Shown here: piece after piece, positions 9,839 to 18,647 of the stretch
How the letters are laid out: each line of letters opens with the position of its first letter
Position numbering within the stretch: the stretch's first letter is position 1
Translations under genes and position numbers: made by a program
Notes under the pieces: generated by a model
Seen by the model: the letters and a program-made list of their open reading frames with translations, nothing else
Databases searched by the model: none
Told to the model about the DNA's origin: nothing
Assembly (NCBI GenBank): GCA_018436705.1
Contig: JAHDLA010000022.1
Span: forward strand, 124,001 to 188,000
Direction of reading: 5' to 3'
DNA: 64,000 nucleotides
From: Sedimentibacter sp.
GTDB lineage: Bacteria; Bacillota; Clostridia; Tissierellales; Sedimentibacteraceae

Positions 9839-9866
9839 GTGGTCGGGAAATTCCCGACCACTTTTG
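9839..9866 (+). terminator. Terminator of the SLH protein gene
   Basis: A perfect 11-base dyad, GTGGTCGGGAA / TTCCCGACCAC (9839-9849 and 9851-9861), is followed by TTTTG. It lies 22 bases after the stop codon. Confidence 0.85.
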
Positions 9867-10005
9867 TAATTTGGTTACTGAAAAATTAATGATTTTATAA
9901 TAATATTATGTCTATTGTTTCGAAAACATTATATTAACTAGATGAATTTATTATGAAAAAACTGATATAGCGAGACTATAGCATAAATATGATTGGAGAA
10001 AAGTT

Positions 10006-11310
10006 ATGTTTGAGGGAATTGTGGCATCAAATAGTATTAGCTTTATACTTGTATTTTTAGAAGGAATATTATCCTTTTTTTCACCTTGTGTAATACCGCT
10101 AATACCAGTTTATATAAGCTATTTAGCTGGTGGTGGGAAAAGAGTAAATGAAAATGGTATGATTGTGTATGACAGGAAAAAAGTATTTCTGAACACAATG
10201 TTTTTTGTGTTAGGAATCTCTTTTTCATTCTTTATATTAGGAATGTCCTTTACGATTCTCGGCGGTTTTTTTAGCAATAATAAGCTGCTGTTTACAAGAA
10301 TAGGCGGAATAGTTATTATTATATTAGGGCTATTTCAGCTTGAAATATTTGATTTTTCGTTTTTGCAAAAAGAAAGAAAAATACATATTGAATTAACTGA
10401 TAAGAAAATAAACCCAATTATAGCCCTTATTATGGGATTTACCTTTAGCTTTGCATGGACACCATGTATTGGACCAGCCCTTTCATCGGTGCTTATTATG
10501 GCATCAGGAGCAACAACTTCATTAGTAGGCAATCTCCTTGTACTTGTTTATGCAATTGGGTTTTTAATTCCGTTCCTTTTACTTGGAATATTTACGACAC
10601 AGGTTTTGAATTTTATAAAATCAAAACAAAGACTGTTGAAGTATACTATTAAAGCCGGAGGAATAATTCTCATCATCATGGGAAGTATGATTTTTACGGG
10701 GTGGATGAACAATGTATCAGCTTATTTGAATTCTTATAGCGATAATAAACAAAGCAGTTCACAGGACATATCAGATAAAACAGATGAATATAAAAATAGT
10801 TCGGAAACTGAGAGCCTAGATAATAATTCTGATGAAGGAAATGAAACAAGTGATGAATTCCCGGCATTTGATTTCACTTTAACAGATCAAAACGGTAATG
10901 AACATACACTTTCTGATTATAAAGGCAAAGTTGTATTTCTAAATTTTTGGGCGACTTGGTGCCCGCCCTGTAAAAAGGAAATGCCGGATGTAGAGGCACT
11001 TTACAATGAGTATAATTTAAATCAGAGTGAAGTGGTATTTTTGGGAATTGCGAATCCTAGAAGTGAAGAGTATCCAAACAACCAGGATGGCGAAAAGGAA
11101 GAGATTAAAACTTTTCTACAAGATAATGGATATACTTTCCCTACACTATTTGATGAAACAGGAGAAGTGCTACAAAATTATAACATATCAGCATTTCCAA
11201 CAACATTTATGATTGATAAAAAAGGAAATATTTTTGGTTATGTTCCTGGTATGATGACTAAAGATATCATGGTTAATATAATTAACCAAACTTTACAGTC
11301 AACAGAATAA
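10006..11310 (+). CDS. CcdA-type membrane reductase fused to a TlpA-like thioredoxin
   Basis: In this 434-residue fusion the N-terminal half (about 1-235) is a CcdA/DsbD-type transmembrane electron carrier with six hydrophobic segments and the two conserved redox cysteines in FFSPC (C28) and WTPC (C154). A Ser/Asp/Glu-rich linker (about 245-285) leads to an extracytoplasmic TlpA/ResA-type thioredoxin domain with the active site ATWCPPCKKEM (C319, C322) and a cis-proline near AFPTTFMID. Such fusions carry thiol reducing power from cytoplasmic thioredoxin to the outside face. No cytochrome c biogenesis gene is nearby, so peptide methionine sulfoxide repair or exported-protein thiol control is equally likely. 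The start is preceded by GGAGAAAAGTT. Confidence 0.92.
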   Translation: MFEGIVASNSISFILVFLEGILSFFSPCVIPLIPVYISYLAGGGKRVNENGMIVYDRKKVFLNTMFFVLGISFSFFILGMSFTILGGFFSNNKLLFTRIGGIVIIILGLFQLEIFDFSFLQKERKIHIELTDKKINPIIALIMGFTFSFAWTPCIGPALSSVLIMASGATTSLVGNLLVLVYAIGFLIPFLLLGIFTTQVLNFIKSKQRLLKYTIKAGGIILIIMGSMIFTGWMNNVSAYLNSYSDNKQSSSQDISDKTDEYKNSSETESLDNNSDEGNETSDEFPAFDFTLTDQNGNEHTLSDYKGKVVFLNFWATWCPPCKKEMPDVEALYNEYNLNQSEVVFLGIANPRSEEYPNNQDGEKEEIKTFLQDNGYTFPTLFDETGEVLQNYNISAFPTTFMIDKKGNIFGYVPGMMTKDIMVNIINQTLQSTE

Positions 11311-11360
11311 AAACAAGAATAAAAATCCTAAGTTTATCTATAATTACAAATAACAAATTT

Positions 11361-11410
11361 AAAAGCTTGGAATTCATGAAAAATATGAATTGTCACGCTT
11401 TTTTAGTTTT
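11361..11410 (+). terminator. Terminator after the ccdA-trx fusion
   Basis: AAAAGC...AATTCAT pairs imperfectly with ATGAATT...GCTTTTTT across a short A-rich loop. The run of T residues follows directly. Confidence 0.6.
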
Positions 11411-11464
11411 GTCAGTATAAAATGAAGCGCTCAATTATATGCTTTTTAATTTTTATTTTTATAA

Positions 11465-11690
11465 TTTTGTTCTTCTATGTCTAAGGATATTGCCTTAAAA
11501 ACTATTGACTATATTGCTGAAAATGGAGATCTTAATGCTGTTTATATAACTTTTTATGGTGGGAGAGTCTCTGGTAGAAATTAATCTTTTAAAGGACGTA
11601 ATAGAATATTCTAAGCAAAAACTGTCTTATAGAAAAGTATCTTTTTCTTTCACAACAAATTTGATATTATGGGTTAATTATAGTTAATTT
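11465..11690 (+). pseudogene. Decayed radical SAM (SPASM/anSME-type) gene fragment
   Basis: Reading from ATG 11477 gives SKDIALKTIDYIAENG and then VYITFYGG. After one extra base near 11565 the next frame continues ESLVEINLLKDVIEYS and FSFTTN before a stop near 11689. The TFYGG-E-S/P-L segment is the conserved GGEP-like motif of radical SAM enzymes that act on peptides. The cysteine motif that should precede it and the C-terminal SPASM region are missing. This is an internal fragment with a frameshift, not a working gene. The former substrate peptide cannot be identified. Confidence 0.6.
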
Positions 11691-11784
11691 TTAATAAATT
11701 TTAAAATATAAGTGAGACTTTTTTAAAGCATAAACAATCAATAGTTACGTTTAGCGTGATTAAACAATCTTTATTCAGTTATGG

Positions 11785-11823
11785 AGCCGATGCAAGGCTA
11801 AATTGATTTGCATCGGCTTTTTA
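11785..11823. terminator. Strong hairpin terminator
   Basis: AGCCGATGCAA (11785-11795) and TTGCATCGGCT (11808-11818) form a perfect 11-bp stem followed by TTTTAATG. It probably ended the transcript of the decayed radical SAM gene. Confidence 0.75.
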
Positions 11824-11829
11824 ATGTCC

Positions 11830-12227
11830 AGAATATAAAGCGAGGACTTTTAGATTGCTATATATGTTGTCATATACTTACAGATTACAATCCGGTATAT
11901 GAATTTGATTGACATTATAAGTATTGTTTAAATTTGTCATAATATTAAGAACTTCGGCATTAACTATAGATGAAAATGGTGATATATGGTATATTATTTC
12001 TAATAGAATTAATTATTAACTATAGTCGCTTGATAGTTATTAATTATAAGCTAGTTAGCGATGATGAGTTGGGGTGTTACATAGGGCTTTGGATAAAGAT
12101 GGAATTCCTCATAAAAGATTAAATGCGTTGTAATGATTTATTTGGGTGAAGATGCTGATGATATGGATTTCGATGCAAGAAAAGATGAACATGAACTATA
12201 TGAAATTTAGGAAATGTTGAGGTAGAT
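11830..12227. other. Gap of about 400 bp without an intact gene
   Basis: AT-rich sequence with short out-of-frame coding pieces, for example one encoding ALDKDGIPHKRLNAL and one encoding DDMDFDARKDEHELYEI just before the next gene. They are too short and broken to assign. The region reads like an eroded gene next to the diadenylate cyclase-like gene. Confidence 0.35.
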
Positions 12228-13562
12228 ATGAAAAAAAACAGTATAGATAAAATAAAAGACAGCCTATCCTTTTTACTACAAGAAATTAATGCACCAATAT
12301 CTTTTGAAATAACTATAGGCAATCAGTTTTATGATGTAGATGATTATGAGATAAAAAAAACAAACGATGACTTGCCATTGTACAAATTAGATTCTAAAAG
12401 TAAATATCAAGAATGGCAAGTCATTTTTGATTTGGGCAATAACGGAAAAGTATATAGTCGTATTTTTAGTGGATATAGAGAATTCTTATCATTAATTGAA
12501 AAGGAAGAGCCTTATAATTATTCGTTTGTTATATTACATATTCCTATTAGTGAATATATAAAAATAGGTTATAAGATTATTGAGACCAATGACACGGAAT
12601 GGCAAAGTGATAAAAACTTATTTACTTTTGCTGAGTATTTAATAGAGATTTTTTTGTATTCATATAGAGACCCGCATATGATAGCCTATAAGGATATTGT
12701 GCGTAAGGCGGGAGAAGCATTTTTGTGTAAAATTCTATATTCTGATACAGATGAAAAAAATTTAAATATACACAATGATATTAATATTATATCTGCATTA
12801 AAGTATGAAAAAGGTGAAAATAGCGGAAGTCTTTTAATTTGTAGTGATATTGAAGATGTAATTAAAAAATTAGATCTTAAATTCGATAATCCAATAAGTT
12901 TATTGAGTCATAAAAAGATAAGAAAACTTTTGGAGATTGCTAAAGATGATATATTCTTAATTGGGACGCCTAGACGGGTATTTGGATTAATTTCTCAAGA
13001 ATCATTAAGTAAAATACTACACTTTACTGGTTACCTAGTGAAAATTCATGGTGCAGGCAATTGGAGTATAACGGAATTAAGAATTGCACAAAATCAATTT
13101 ATACCTATAATTCAGTGCAAAGATTCATTTTACCAATACACACAAGCAAAATTTAATGTTCAAGATTTTCATTCTGCAATAATGAACAGATTTCCTCATG
13201 CGAATATAGAACAGTTAACTGAGATTGTAAATATAGCCATACATCAAAAGCACGGTACTACCGTTGTTATTGCAGAGAATGCTAAAGATGAAGCGAATAG
13301 GTTAATATCTTCAAGTTTTAAAATTTCGCCCACCTATTCTGAAAGAATGATAAAACATATCACATCAATAGATGGTGCTGTGCTATTTGACACAAATGGT
13401 AATTGCCATGCAATTGGTGTAATATTAGATGGCAAAGCAAGTGAAACAGAAGATATTTCAAATGGTGCAAGGCATAATTCAGCGAAGAGATATAAGAATA
13501 TAAATACTAGCTGTGTCATTATTATTGTTTCAGAAGATGGTTATGTAACAGCGCTATATTAA
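12228..13562 (+). CDS. DisA_N-type diadenylate cyclase-domain protein with an N-terminal sensor-like region
   Basis: The 444-residue protein has a C-terminal domain (about 325-444) that matches the DisA_N/DAC fold. It carries the D-G-A motif (D382, G383, A384; IDGAVLFDTNG) and an R-H motif (R415, H416 in GARHNSAKRY). In the DAC family these bind ATP and metal for synthesis of cyclic di-AMP. The third position of the usual RHR is Asn (N417), as is also found in sensor-linked DAC variants. The first 320 residues are unlike the DisA helix-hairpin-helix part and unlike the CdaA membrane anchor. They contain no membrane segment and are probably a sensory or partner-binding region. The start is preceded by GAGG seven bases upstream. 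The gene stands alone between gaps. Catalytic activity is not certain. Confidence 0.75.
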   Translation: MKKNSIDKIKDSLSFLLQEINAPISFEITIGNQFYDVDDYEIKKTNDDLPLYKLDSKSKYQEWQVIFDLGNNGKVYSRIFSGYREFLSLIEKEEPYNYSFVILHIPISEYIKIGYKIIETNDTEWQSDKNLFTFAEYLIEIFLYSYRDPHMIAYKDIVRKAGEAFLCKILYSDTDEKNLNIHNDINIISALKYEKGENSGSLLICSDIEDVIKKLDLKFDNPISLLSHKKIRKLLEIAKDDIFLIGTPRRVFGLISQESLSKILHFTGYLVKIHGAGNWSITELRIAQNQFIPIIQCKDSFYQYTQAKFNVQDFHSAIMNRFPHANIEQLTEIVNIAIHQKHGTTVVIAENAKDEANRLISSSFKISPTYSERMIKHITSIDGAVLFDTNGNCHAIGVILDGKASETEDISNGARHNSAKRYKNINTSCVIIIVSEDGYVTALY

Positions 13563-13711
13563 CTCTCTATGATGGTAAAATTGAATGGGACATTACATAA
13601 TTGATTAGATATGAAGAGGTATTGAACCATTGCATAGATAACTTTATATAGAAACGAAATAAGCATATATTCAAAATGGAAACAATATAAATAATAAAAT
13701 TAGGTGAAAAT

Positions 13712-15133
13712 ATGGATGAAAAAATAATTGATTTCGAAAATTCGTATAAAGATTTACTGGATGAATTCAATGCTATTTTGGATTCTTCCGATGATGGAAT
13801 ACATATTACAGATGGTAAAGGCGTTACTTTAAAATTTAACAAATCTTGCGAAAGAATTGACGGTGTCACAGCTGATTATATCATAGGGAAAAATATGGAG
13901 GAGTTAGTCAAAGAAGGAATTTATTCAGAGTCGGTTGCATTAGCAGTTATTAGGGATAAAAAACAAATTTCCATGCTTCAAAAAGTGAATGGCAAAGAAG
14001 TAATAGGAACAGGAACGCCAATATTTAAAAACGGTAAACTTTATCGGATAGTAATAAACTCCAGGGATATTACAGAATTAAATATATTAAAAAGAAAACT
14101 ACAAGAAGCAAAAGAAATTAATGAAGAATATCAAAATAAACTGCAGCTTTTAAGTGCAAAGGATAATGCTGCGGGATGCAATATAATTTACAACAGCAAA
14201 ACAATGGACAAGGTCATAGATTTATCGCTGCGTGTCGCGCGTGTAGATTCAACCGTCTTGATTGAAGGAGAATCCGGCGTGGGAAAGGGAGTTTTAAGTT
14301 ATTTCATTCATAAAAACAGCTTAAGACACAGTAAGCCGCTCATCAAGATTAACTGTGGTGCCATACCTGAAAATCTTTTGGAATCAGAACTTTTCGGTTA
14401 TGAGAAGGGTTCTTTTACAGGGGCGAATAAAGAAGGAAAGGTTGGATTAATTCAACTGGCTGATGGCGGAACACTGTTTCTTGATGAAATAGGAGAACTT
14501 CCCTTAAGCCTTCAGGTTAAGCTTTTAGATGTAATACAAAACAAAGAAATTACAAAAATTGGAGGAAACAATGTTATCCCTGTTAACATCAGAATAATTG
14601 CAGCAACAAACCGAAACCTGTTTGACATGGTAAAAAAACAAGAGTTTAGGGAGGATCTTTATTATAGACTTAATGTTATTCCCATAACAATACCACCTTT
14701 AAGGGATAGAAAAGAGGATTTGCCTCTTTTAATAAATTATTTTTTAAATGAATTTAACGAAAGGTATAATTATAGTAAAACAATATGTCCTGATGCCATG
14801 AAGCTTTTACTTAACTATAATTGGCCCGGTAATGTGAGGGAAGTTGAAAACCTAATTGAAAGGTTGCTGGTAACATCCGGAAAAGATGTGATTGAAAAAT
14901 ATGATCTAATACAGCTTCCTATTTTTAATGTTATAGAATACATGGATTTAGATATTTATAAAAATAAAAATTATAAAACAATTATTGATGAATTTGACAA
15001 AAAGATTTTACACGAAGTGATGAGAAACTGCAAAAGTACGGCTGAAATGTCAGAAGTATTAAATCTGGACTGTAGCACAATAAGAAAAAAGTTTAAGCGA
15101 CTAAATATAAAACTTAAGTTTAATGAGGAATAA
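13712..15133 (+). CDS. PAS-containing sigma-54-dependent transcriptional activator
   Basis: This is a 473-residue bacterial enhancer-binding protein. It has an N-terminal PAS domain (about 15-125, DSSDDGIHITDGKG), a short coiled linker, an AAA+ domain (about 160-395) and a C-terminal Fis-type HTH (about 425-470, STIRKKFKRLN). Walker A is GESGVGKG, the sigma-54 contact loop is intact as GSFTGA (233-238), and Walker B is GTLFLDEIGEL. The operon that follows 200 bp downstream has a -24/-12 promoter and three matching dyads, so this protein is very probably its activator, responding to a ligand bound by the PAS domain, perhaps agmatine or a related guanidino compound (inference). Confidence 0.92.
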   Translation: MDEKIIDFENSYKDLLDEFNAILDSSDDGIHITDGKGVTLKFNKSCERIDGVTADYIIGKNMEELVKEGIYSESVALAVIRDKKQISMLQKVNGKEVIGTGTPIFKNGKLYRIVINSRDITELNILKRKLQEAKEINEEYQNKLQLLSAKDNAAGCNIIYNSKTMDKVIDLSLRVARVDSTVLIEGESGVGKGVLSYFIHKNSLRHSKPLIKINCGAIPENLLESELFGYEKGSFTGANKEGKVGLIQLADGGTLFLDEIGELPLSLQVKLLDVIQNKEITKIGGNNVIPVNIRIIAATNRNLFDMVKKQEFREDLYYRLNVIPITIPPLRDRKEDLPLLINYFLNEFNERYNYSKTICPDAMKLLLNYNWPGNVREVENLIERLLVTSGKDVIEKYDLIQLPIFNVIEYMDLDIYKNKNYKTIIDEFDKKILHEVMRNCKSTAEMSEVLNLDCSTIRKKFKRLNIKLKFNEE

Positions 15134-15235
15134 ATTCCTTTTAGGGAAATTATTCCTCTGATTATTTTATATTGATTTTAAGCTACGTTTAACAATAATA
15201 TAACAACTATGCACGAATTCAGAGGAAATATTTCC
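15127..15235. promoter_or_regulatory. Three GGAAWWWWTTCC dyads, candidate enhancer sites
   Basis: GGAATAAATTCC (15127-15138), GGAAATTATTCC (15145-15156) and GGAAATATTTCC (15224-15235) share the pattern GGAA-4 A/T-TTCC. The first two are centred 18 bp apart and the first overlaps the activator stop codon. All lie 55-165 bp upstream of the -24 element, the usual position for enhancer-binding protein sites. Confidence 0.65.
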
Positions 15236-15290
15236 CCCTAAAGAGGTTTTGTTAATTGGTAATTTTATTGATTTTTGATTGTTATTTTTT

Positions 15291-15306
15291 TGGCATGATA
15301 AATGCA
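15291..15306 (+). promoter_or_regulatory. Sigma-54 (-24/-12) promoter of the agmatinase operon
   Basis: TGGCATGATAAATGCA matches the TGGCAYR-N4-TTGCW consensus with the invariant GG and GC 10 bp apart. Only the first T of TTGC is replaced by A. It lies 35 bases before the agmatinase start codon. Confidence 0.8.
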
Positions 15307-15340
15307 ATAGTATTAATTAACAAATTAAGGAGGAATAAAT

Positions 15341-16306
15341 ATGTCGGAAGAAAGAGTTATAAAACAACCTGCAACAGCTTTTGCGTCACCTAGATTTTGC
15401 AATTCAGGAAACTTTATGAGAATGGAACGTGTTAACAGTGCAGAGGGGTTGGATTTCGCCATTTATGGAATCCCGTTTGATACTGCATGCTCATATCGCG
15501 CAGGAACACGTTTCGGTCCACAAGGTATAAGAAATATTTCGGTAATGATGAAAGCAAACAATCCTATTCATGAGGTAAACATATTAAACTATTTGAAGGG
15601 CGCTGATATGGGGGATGTTAATGTTATTCCCGGTTATATACATCCTACATACAAAGCAATTGAAGACTTTACTGCAAAAATTGTAGAAGCTGGTGCAATT
15701 CCGGTAGCACTGGGGGGAGACCATTCTGTTACACTTGGTGAATTAAGAGCAATAGCCAAAAAATACGGACCGGTAAGCTTGATTCACTTCGACTCTCACG
15801 CTGATATTAACGATGAAGTATTCGGTGAGAAATATAACCACGGAACACCTTTTAGAAGAGCAATAGAAGAAGGTTTAATTGATCCGCACAAATCGATTCA
15901 AATAGGCATGAGAGGTTCGATATATGATGCAGGTGAATTTAAGCTTGCTGCAAGCTTGGGACTTAGAACAATTCCAAGCCACGAAGTAAGACAGATGGGA
16001 ATACCGGCAGTAATCGAGGAAATTAAAAAAAGGGTAGGAGAAAACAAGGCATTCTTAACAGTAGATATAGACTTTTTTGACCCTGCATATGCACCTGCCA
16101 CAGGAACGCCTGAAGTTGGTGGATACACATCATATGAAGGATTAACATTTATACGTTCATTACAGGATATAAATTATGTTGGATTTGACGTTGTTGAAGT
16201 GGCACCTCCGTATGATTGTGCAGAAATCACATCGCTTCTGGCGGCAAATGTAGTATTTGAATTTTTGTCGGTATTGGCACTGCAGAAAAAGAATCAGCAA
16301 AAATAG
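15341..16306 (+). CDS. speB: Agmatinase-family ureohydrolase
   Basis: The 321-residue enzyme of the arginase/agmatinase superfamily hydrolyses a guanidino group, releasing urea. All the binuclear manganese ligands are visible: H128 in GGDHS, D151, H153 and D155 in DSHADIND, and D242 and D244 in DIDFFDP. The N-terminal segment YGIPFDTACSYRAGTRFGP is typical of agmatinase and related guanidinobutyrase or guanidinopropionase, so the exact substrate is not fixed by sequence. It is the first gene of a sigma-54-controlled pair and is followed after 2-14 bp by a YjiH-type membrane protein. AAGGAGG lies just upstream of the start. Confidence 0.9.
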   Translation: MSEERVIKQPATAFASPRFCNSGNFMRMERVNSAEGLDFAIYGIPFDTACSYRAGTRFGPQGIRNISVMMKANNPIHEVNILNYLKGADMGDVNVIPGYIHPTYKAIEDFTAKIVEAGAIPVALGGDHSVTLGELRAIAKKYGPVSLIHFDSHADINDEVFGEKYNHGTPFRRAIEEGLIDPHKSIQIGMRGSIYDAGEFKLAASLGLRTIPSHEVRQMGIPAVIEEIKKRVGENKAFLTVDIDFFDPAYAPATGTPEVGGYTSYEGLTFIRSLQDINYVGFDVVEVAPPYDCAEITSLLAANVVFEFLSVLALQKKNQQK

Positions 16307-16320
16307 GAATGGTGATATAT

Positions 16321-17778
16321 ATGATCAATGTGGATAAGATTATATTAAACCAAGAAGAAATTAAAGAAAGACAATTGGATTTAAACGATTTGGCGGTGCT
16401 TGATTCTTTTGAATTATCTAAATCTGATTATTCAAAAGGTCTCATGAAATCCATAATATTTTCACTAATTGCAATTTTTATATTCTTTGTACCTGTCACA
16501 TTCAACGGAAAGACAGACATGGTTTTTGGCATAATGTATGGTACAATGATGAAAATTACAGGTAACGTCGGTTTGTGGGTTGTTACTTTTATAGTTTTGG
16601 CAACTGGAGCTTTAAGCTGCTATGGCAAATATATAGCTAAAGAAGGCAAAATACACAAATATTTTGAAGGTGATTCGGTTATACATCCTGTTTTATACCT
16701 TCTTGGGGGAGTATTCGTTTTGGCATATACAATGAGTGCAACAATGTCAATTAATATGCCGGAAATAATAGTTGGACCTGCCACAGGGGGGACAATAGTT
16801 CCTTCAATAGCAGTGGCTGTATTTTGGATAATTATAGTAAGTTCAGTGACAATGCCATTTTTATTAAACTATGGGGTAGTGGATTTTGTCGGTTCGTTAT
16901 TAGAAAAGTTTATGCGTCCTATTTGGCAGGTTCCCGGAAGGGCTGCTGTTAATGCCTTAGCATCGTTTGTTAGTTCATCTTCCGTTGGTGTATTGATTAC
17001 AAGCAAACTATACAAACAAGGAGTTTATACTGAAAAAGAAGCTGTTCTTGTAGTTACCGGTTTTAGTGCGGTAAGCGTTGGATTTGCATATATGGTAATC
17101 GATACAGCCGGATTGGCAGACAGATTTTTGCTTGTATACTTTTCATCACTCTTATTAACAATGATTGTAAGTGCTTTTATGGGAAGGATTCCTCCTTTTA
17201 ATAAAAAGAAGGATATTTATATTAACGGCAGAGTTCAAACAAGGGAAGATATAATTAATACAAGTTCCAAAGGAAATGTTTTAGGTACCGGAGTTAACAG
17301 AGCGGCAAAAAAGGCTATAACAGCACCCAACCTTGCATCTGAAATGCTCACAAGCTTGAAGGAAGGATTTGAAATAATACCAAAGGTATTAGCATTATTA
17401 TCAGCAGTAGGAGTATCCGCTCTTATTATTGCGGAAACTACACCTTTGTTCGTTATAATGGGCAAAATGTTTGAACCGCTTCTTAACTTGTTGCAAGTAC
17501 CTAATGTAGAATTAATAGCACCAAGTTTCCCGGTGGGAATAGCTGAGATGTTTCTTCCTGTATTGTTGATTAAAAATAACATTGCAATAATTGATGCAGG
17601 CGCAAGATATTTAGTAACAGCAGTATCTATAGTTCAAATGATATTCTTTTCAGAAACTATTGTAGTTATGATGTCATCAAAACTTCCTTTAAAACTTTGG
17701 GAATTAGTAATTGCATTCTTTGAAAGAACATTTTTAGCTATAATTTTAGGCTCGGTATTTATGCATCTGTTTTACTAA
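16321..17778 (+). CDS. YjiH-family membrane protein (nucleoside-recognition/Gate domain)
   Basis: The 485-residue integral membrane protein has about eleven hydrophobic segments and the Gate-type repeats seen in YjiH and spore-maturation SpmA/B proteins. It forms an operon with the agmatinase gene. ATG 16321 is preferred to ATG 16309 because GGTG (16311-16314) lies 6 bases upstream. Recognisable stretches include SFVSSSSVGVLITSKLYKQG and APSFPVGIAEMF. YjiH proteins are uncharacterised. Linkage to a ureohydrolase suggests uptake of the guanidino substrate or export of its product, but this is inference. Confidence 0.82.
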   Translation: MINVDKIILNQEEIKERQLDLNDLAVLDSFELSKSDYSKGLMKSIIFSLIAIFIFFVPVTFNGKTDMVFGIMYGTMMKITGNVGLWVVTFIVLATGALSCYGKYIAKEGKIHKYFEGDSVIHPVLYLLGGVFVLAYTMSATMSINMPEIIVGPATGGTIVPSIAVAVFWIIIVSSVTMPFLLNYGVVDFVGSLLEKFMRPIWQVPGRAAVNALASFVSSSSVGVLITSKLYKQGVYTEKEAVLVVTGFSAVSVGFAYMVIDTAGLADRFLLVYFSSLLLTMIVSAFMGRIPPFNKKKDIYINGRVQTREDIINTSSKGNVLGTGVNRAAKKAITAPNLASEMLTSLKEGFEIIPKVLALLSAVGVSALIIAETTPLFVIMGKMFEPLLNLLQVPNVELIAPSFPVGIAEMFLPVLLIKNNIAIIDAGARYLVTAVSIVQMIFFSETIVVMMSSKLPLKLWELVIAFFERTFLAIILGSVFMHLFY

Positions 17779-17856
17779 TTATCGTAGTAGATTTAAAAAT
17801 AATTTTTGTCACAATAATTAATTTTCATTAATAAATAAAGCAATATCAATAGTTTG

Positions 17857-17895
17857 AGCCCTTGAGTGTGACTATGAGCACCCAAGGGCTTTTGT
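17857..17895 (+). terminator. Terminator of the agmatinase operon
   Basis: AGCCCTTG...GTG pairs with CAC...CAAGGGCT (17857-17890) and is followed by TTTTGTGTG. Confidence 0.8.
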
Positions 17896-18647
17896 GTGTG
17901 GGAACATATCAACAGTATATAATTGTAATCAGAAGAATGGTGCACTCAACTATTTTTATTAGGTGTACAGCTCCTTTTTATAGGCTTGAGTATATTGAGT
18001 AAGCAATTTTCATAGTAAACAAATCGATAGTAGATAAATCATTTTTAATAGCTATAGATATAAGAGAAACAGATTGTGGAGCTTATAAAAGAATTATTAT
18101 GAATTAAGGAATTGAGTACCGATTAAAGAAAAAAATGTAGAATCTTACTTTTATCGACATTTAAATGTTGGTGTAACAAGCTATACCTATGATCAAATGA
18201 TATGATGTATGAAAATAATTAGGCTAAAGTGTTACAAAACTGCTTGACCACAACAATAATATTAGATACATCAAAATAGTTACAATGTTTTGTCGCGTAT
18301 CAAAATAATTTAATATTTATGTAGAAAATATAAAATATAGCTGAATTGTATTTTTGATTAATTAAGGTTAATAAAAACTAGAATATTTTAGAAAGAAATC
18401 ATTGAAAATATCGTAAAATTAGCTTAGAATAATCATAACACAATTCAATGACCTGATGACGAAATGTGGCCCTGAACAAGAAAAAAGTAGGGTTTGACCA
18501 CGATATATATCGGTGTTCAACTGATTTTGGATCAGAAAAGCAGCAAAAAAATAACGCTTTTACCCCTAAAAAAACTGTTAACTACAGATAAATTTTGTAA
18601 CCGTTTAGAAGCGCTTAGCGCAGAATAGCGGTAGCATGGAGGAAAAA
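17896..18647. other. AT-rich gap of about 750 bp, no gene recognised
   Basis: Neither strand carries an open frame of convincing length or a recognised fragment. Stop codons are dense. A GGAGG at 18638-18642 belongs to the U32 peptidase gene. A small RNA cannot be excluded. Confidence 0.4.
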
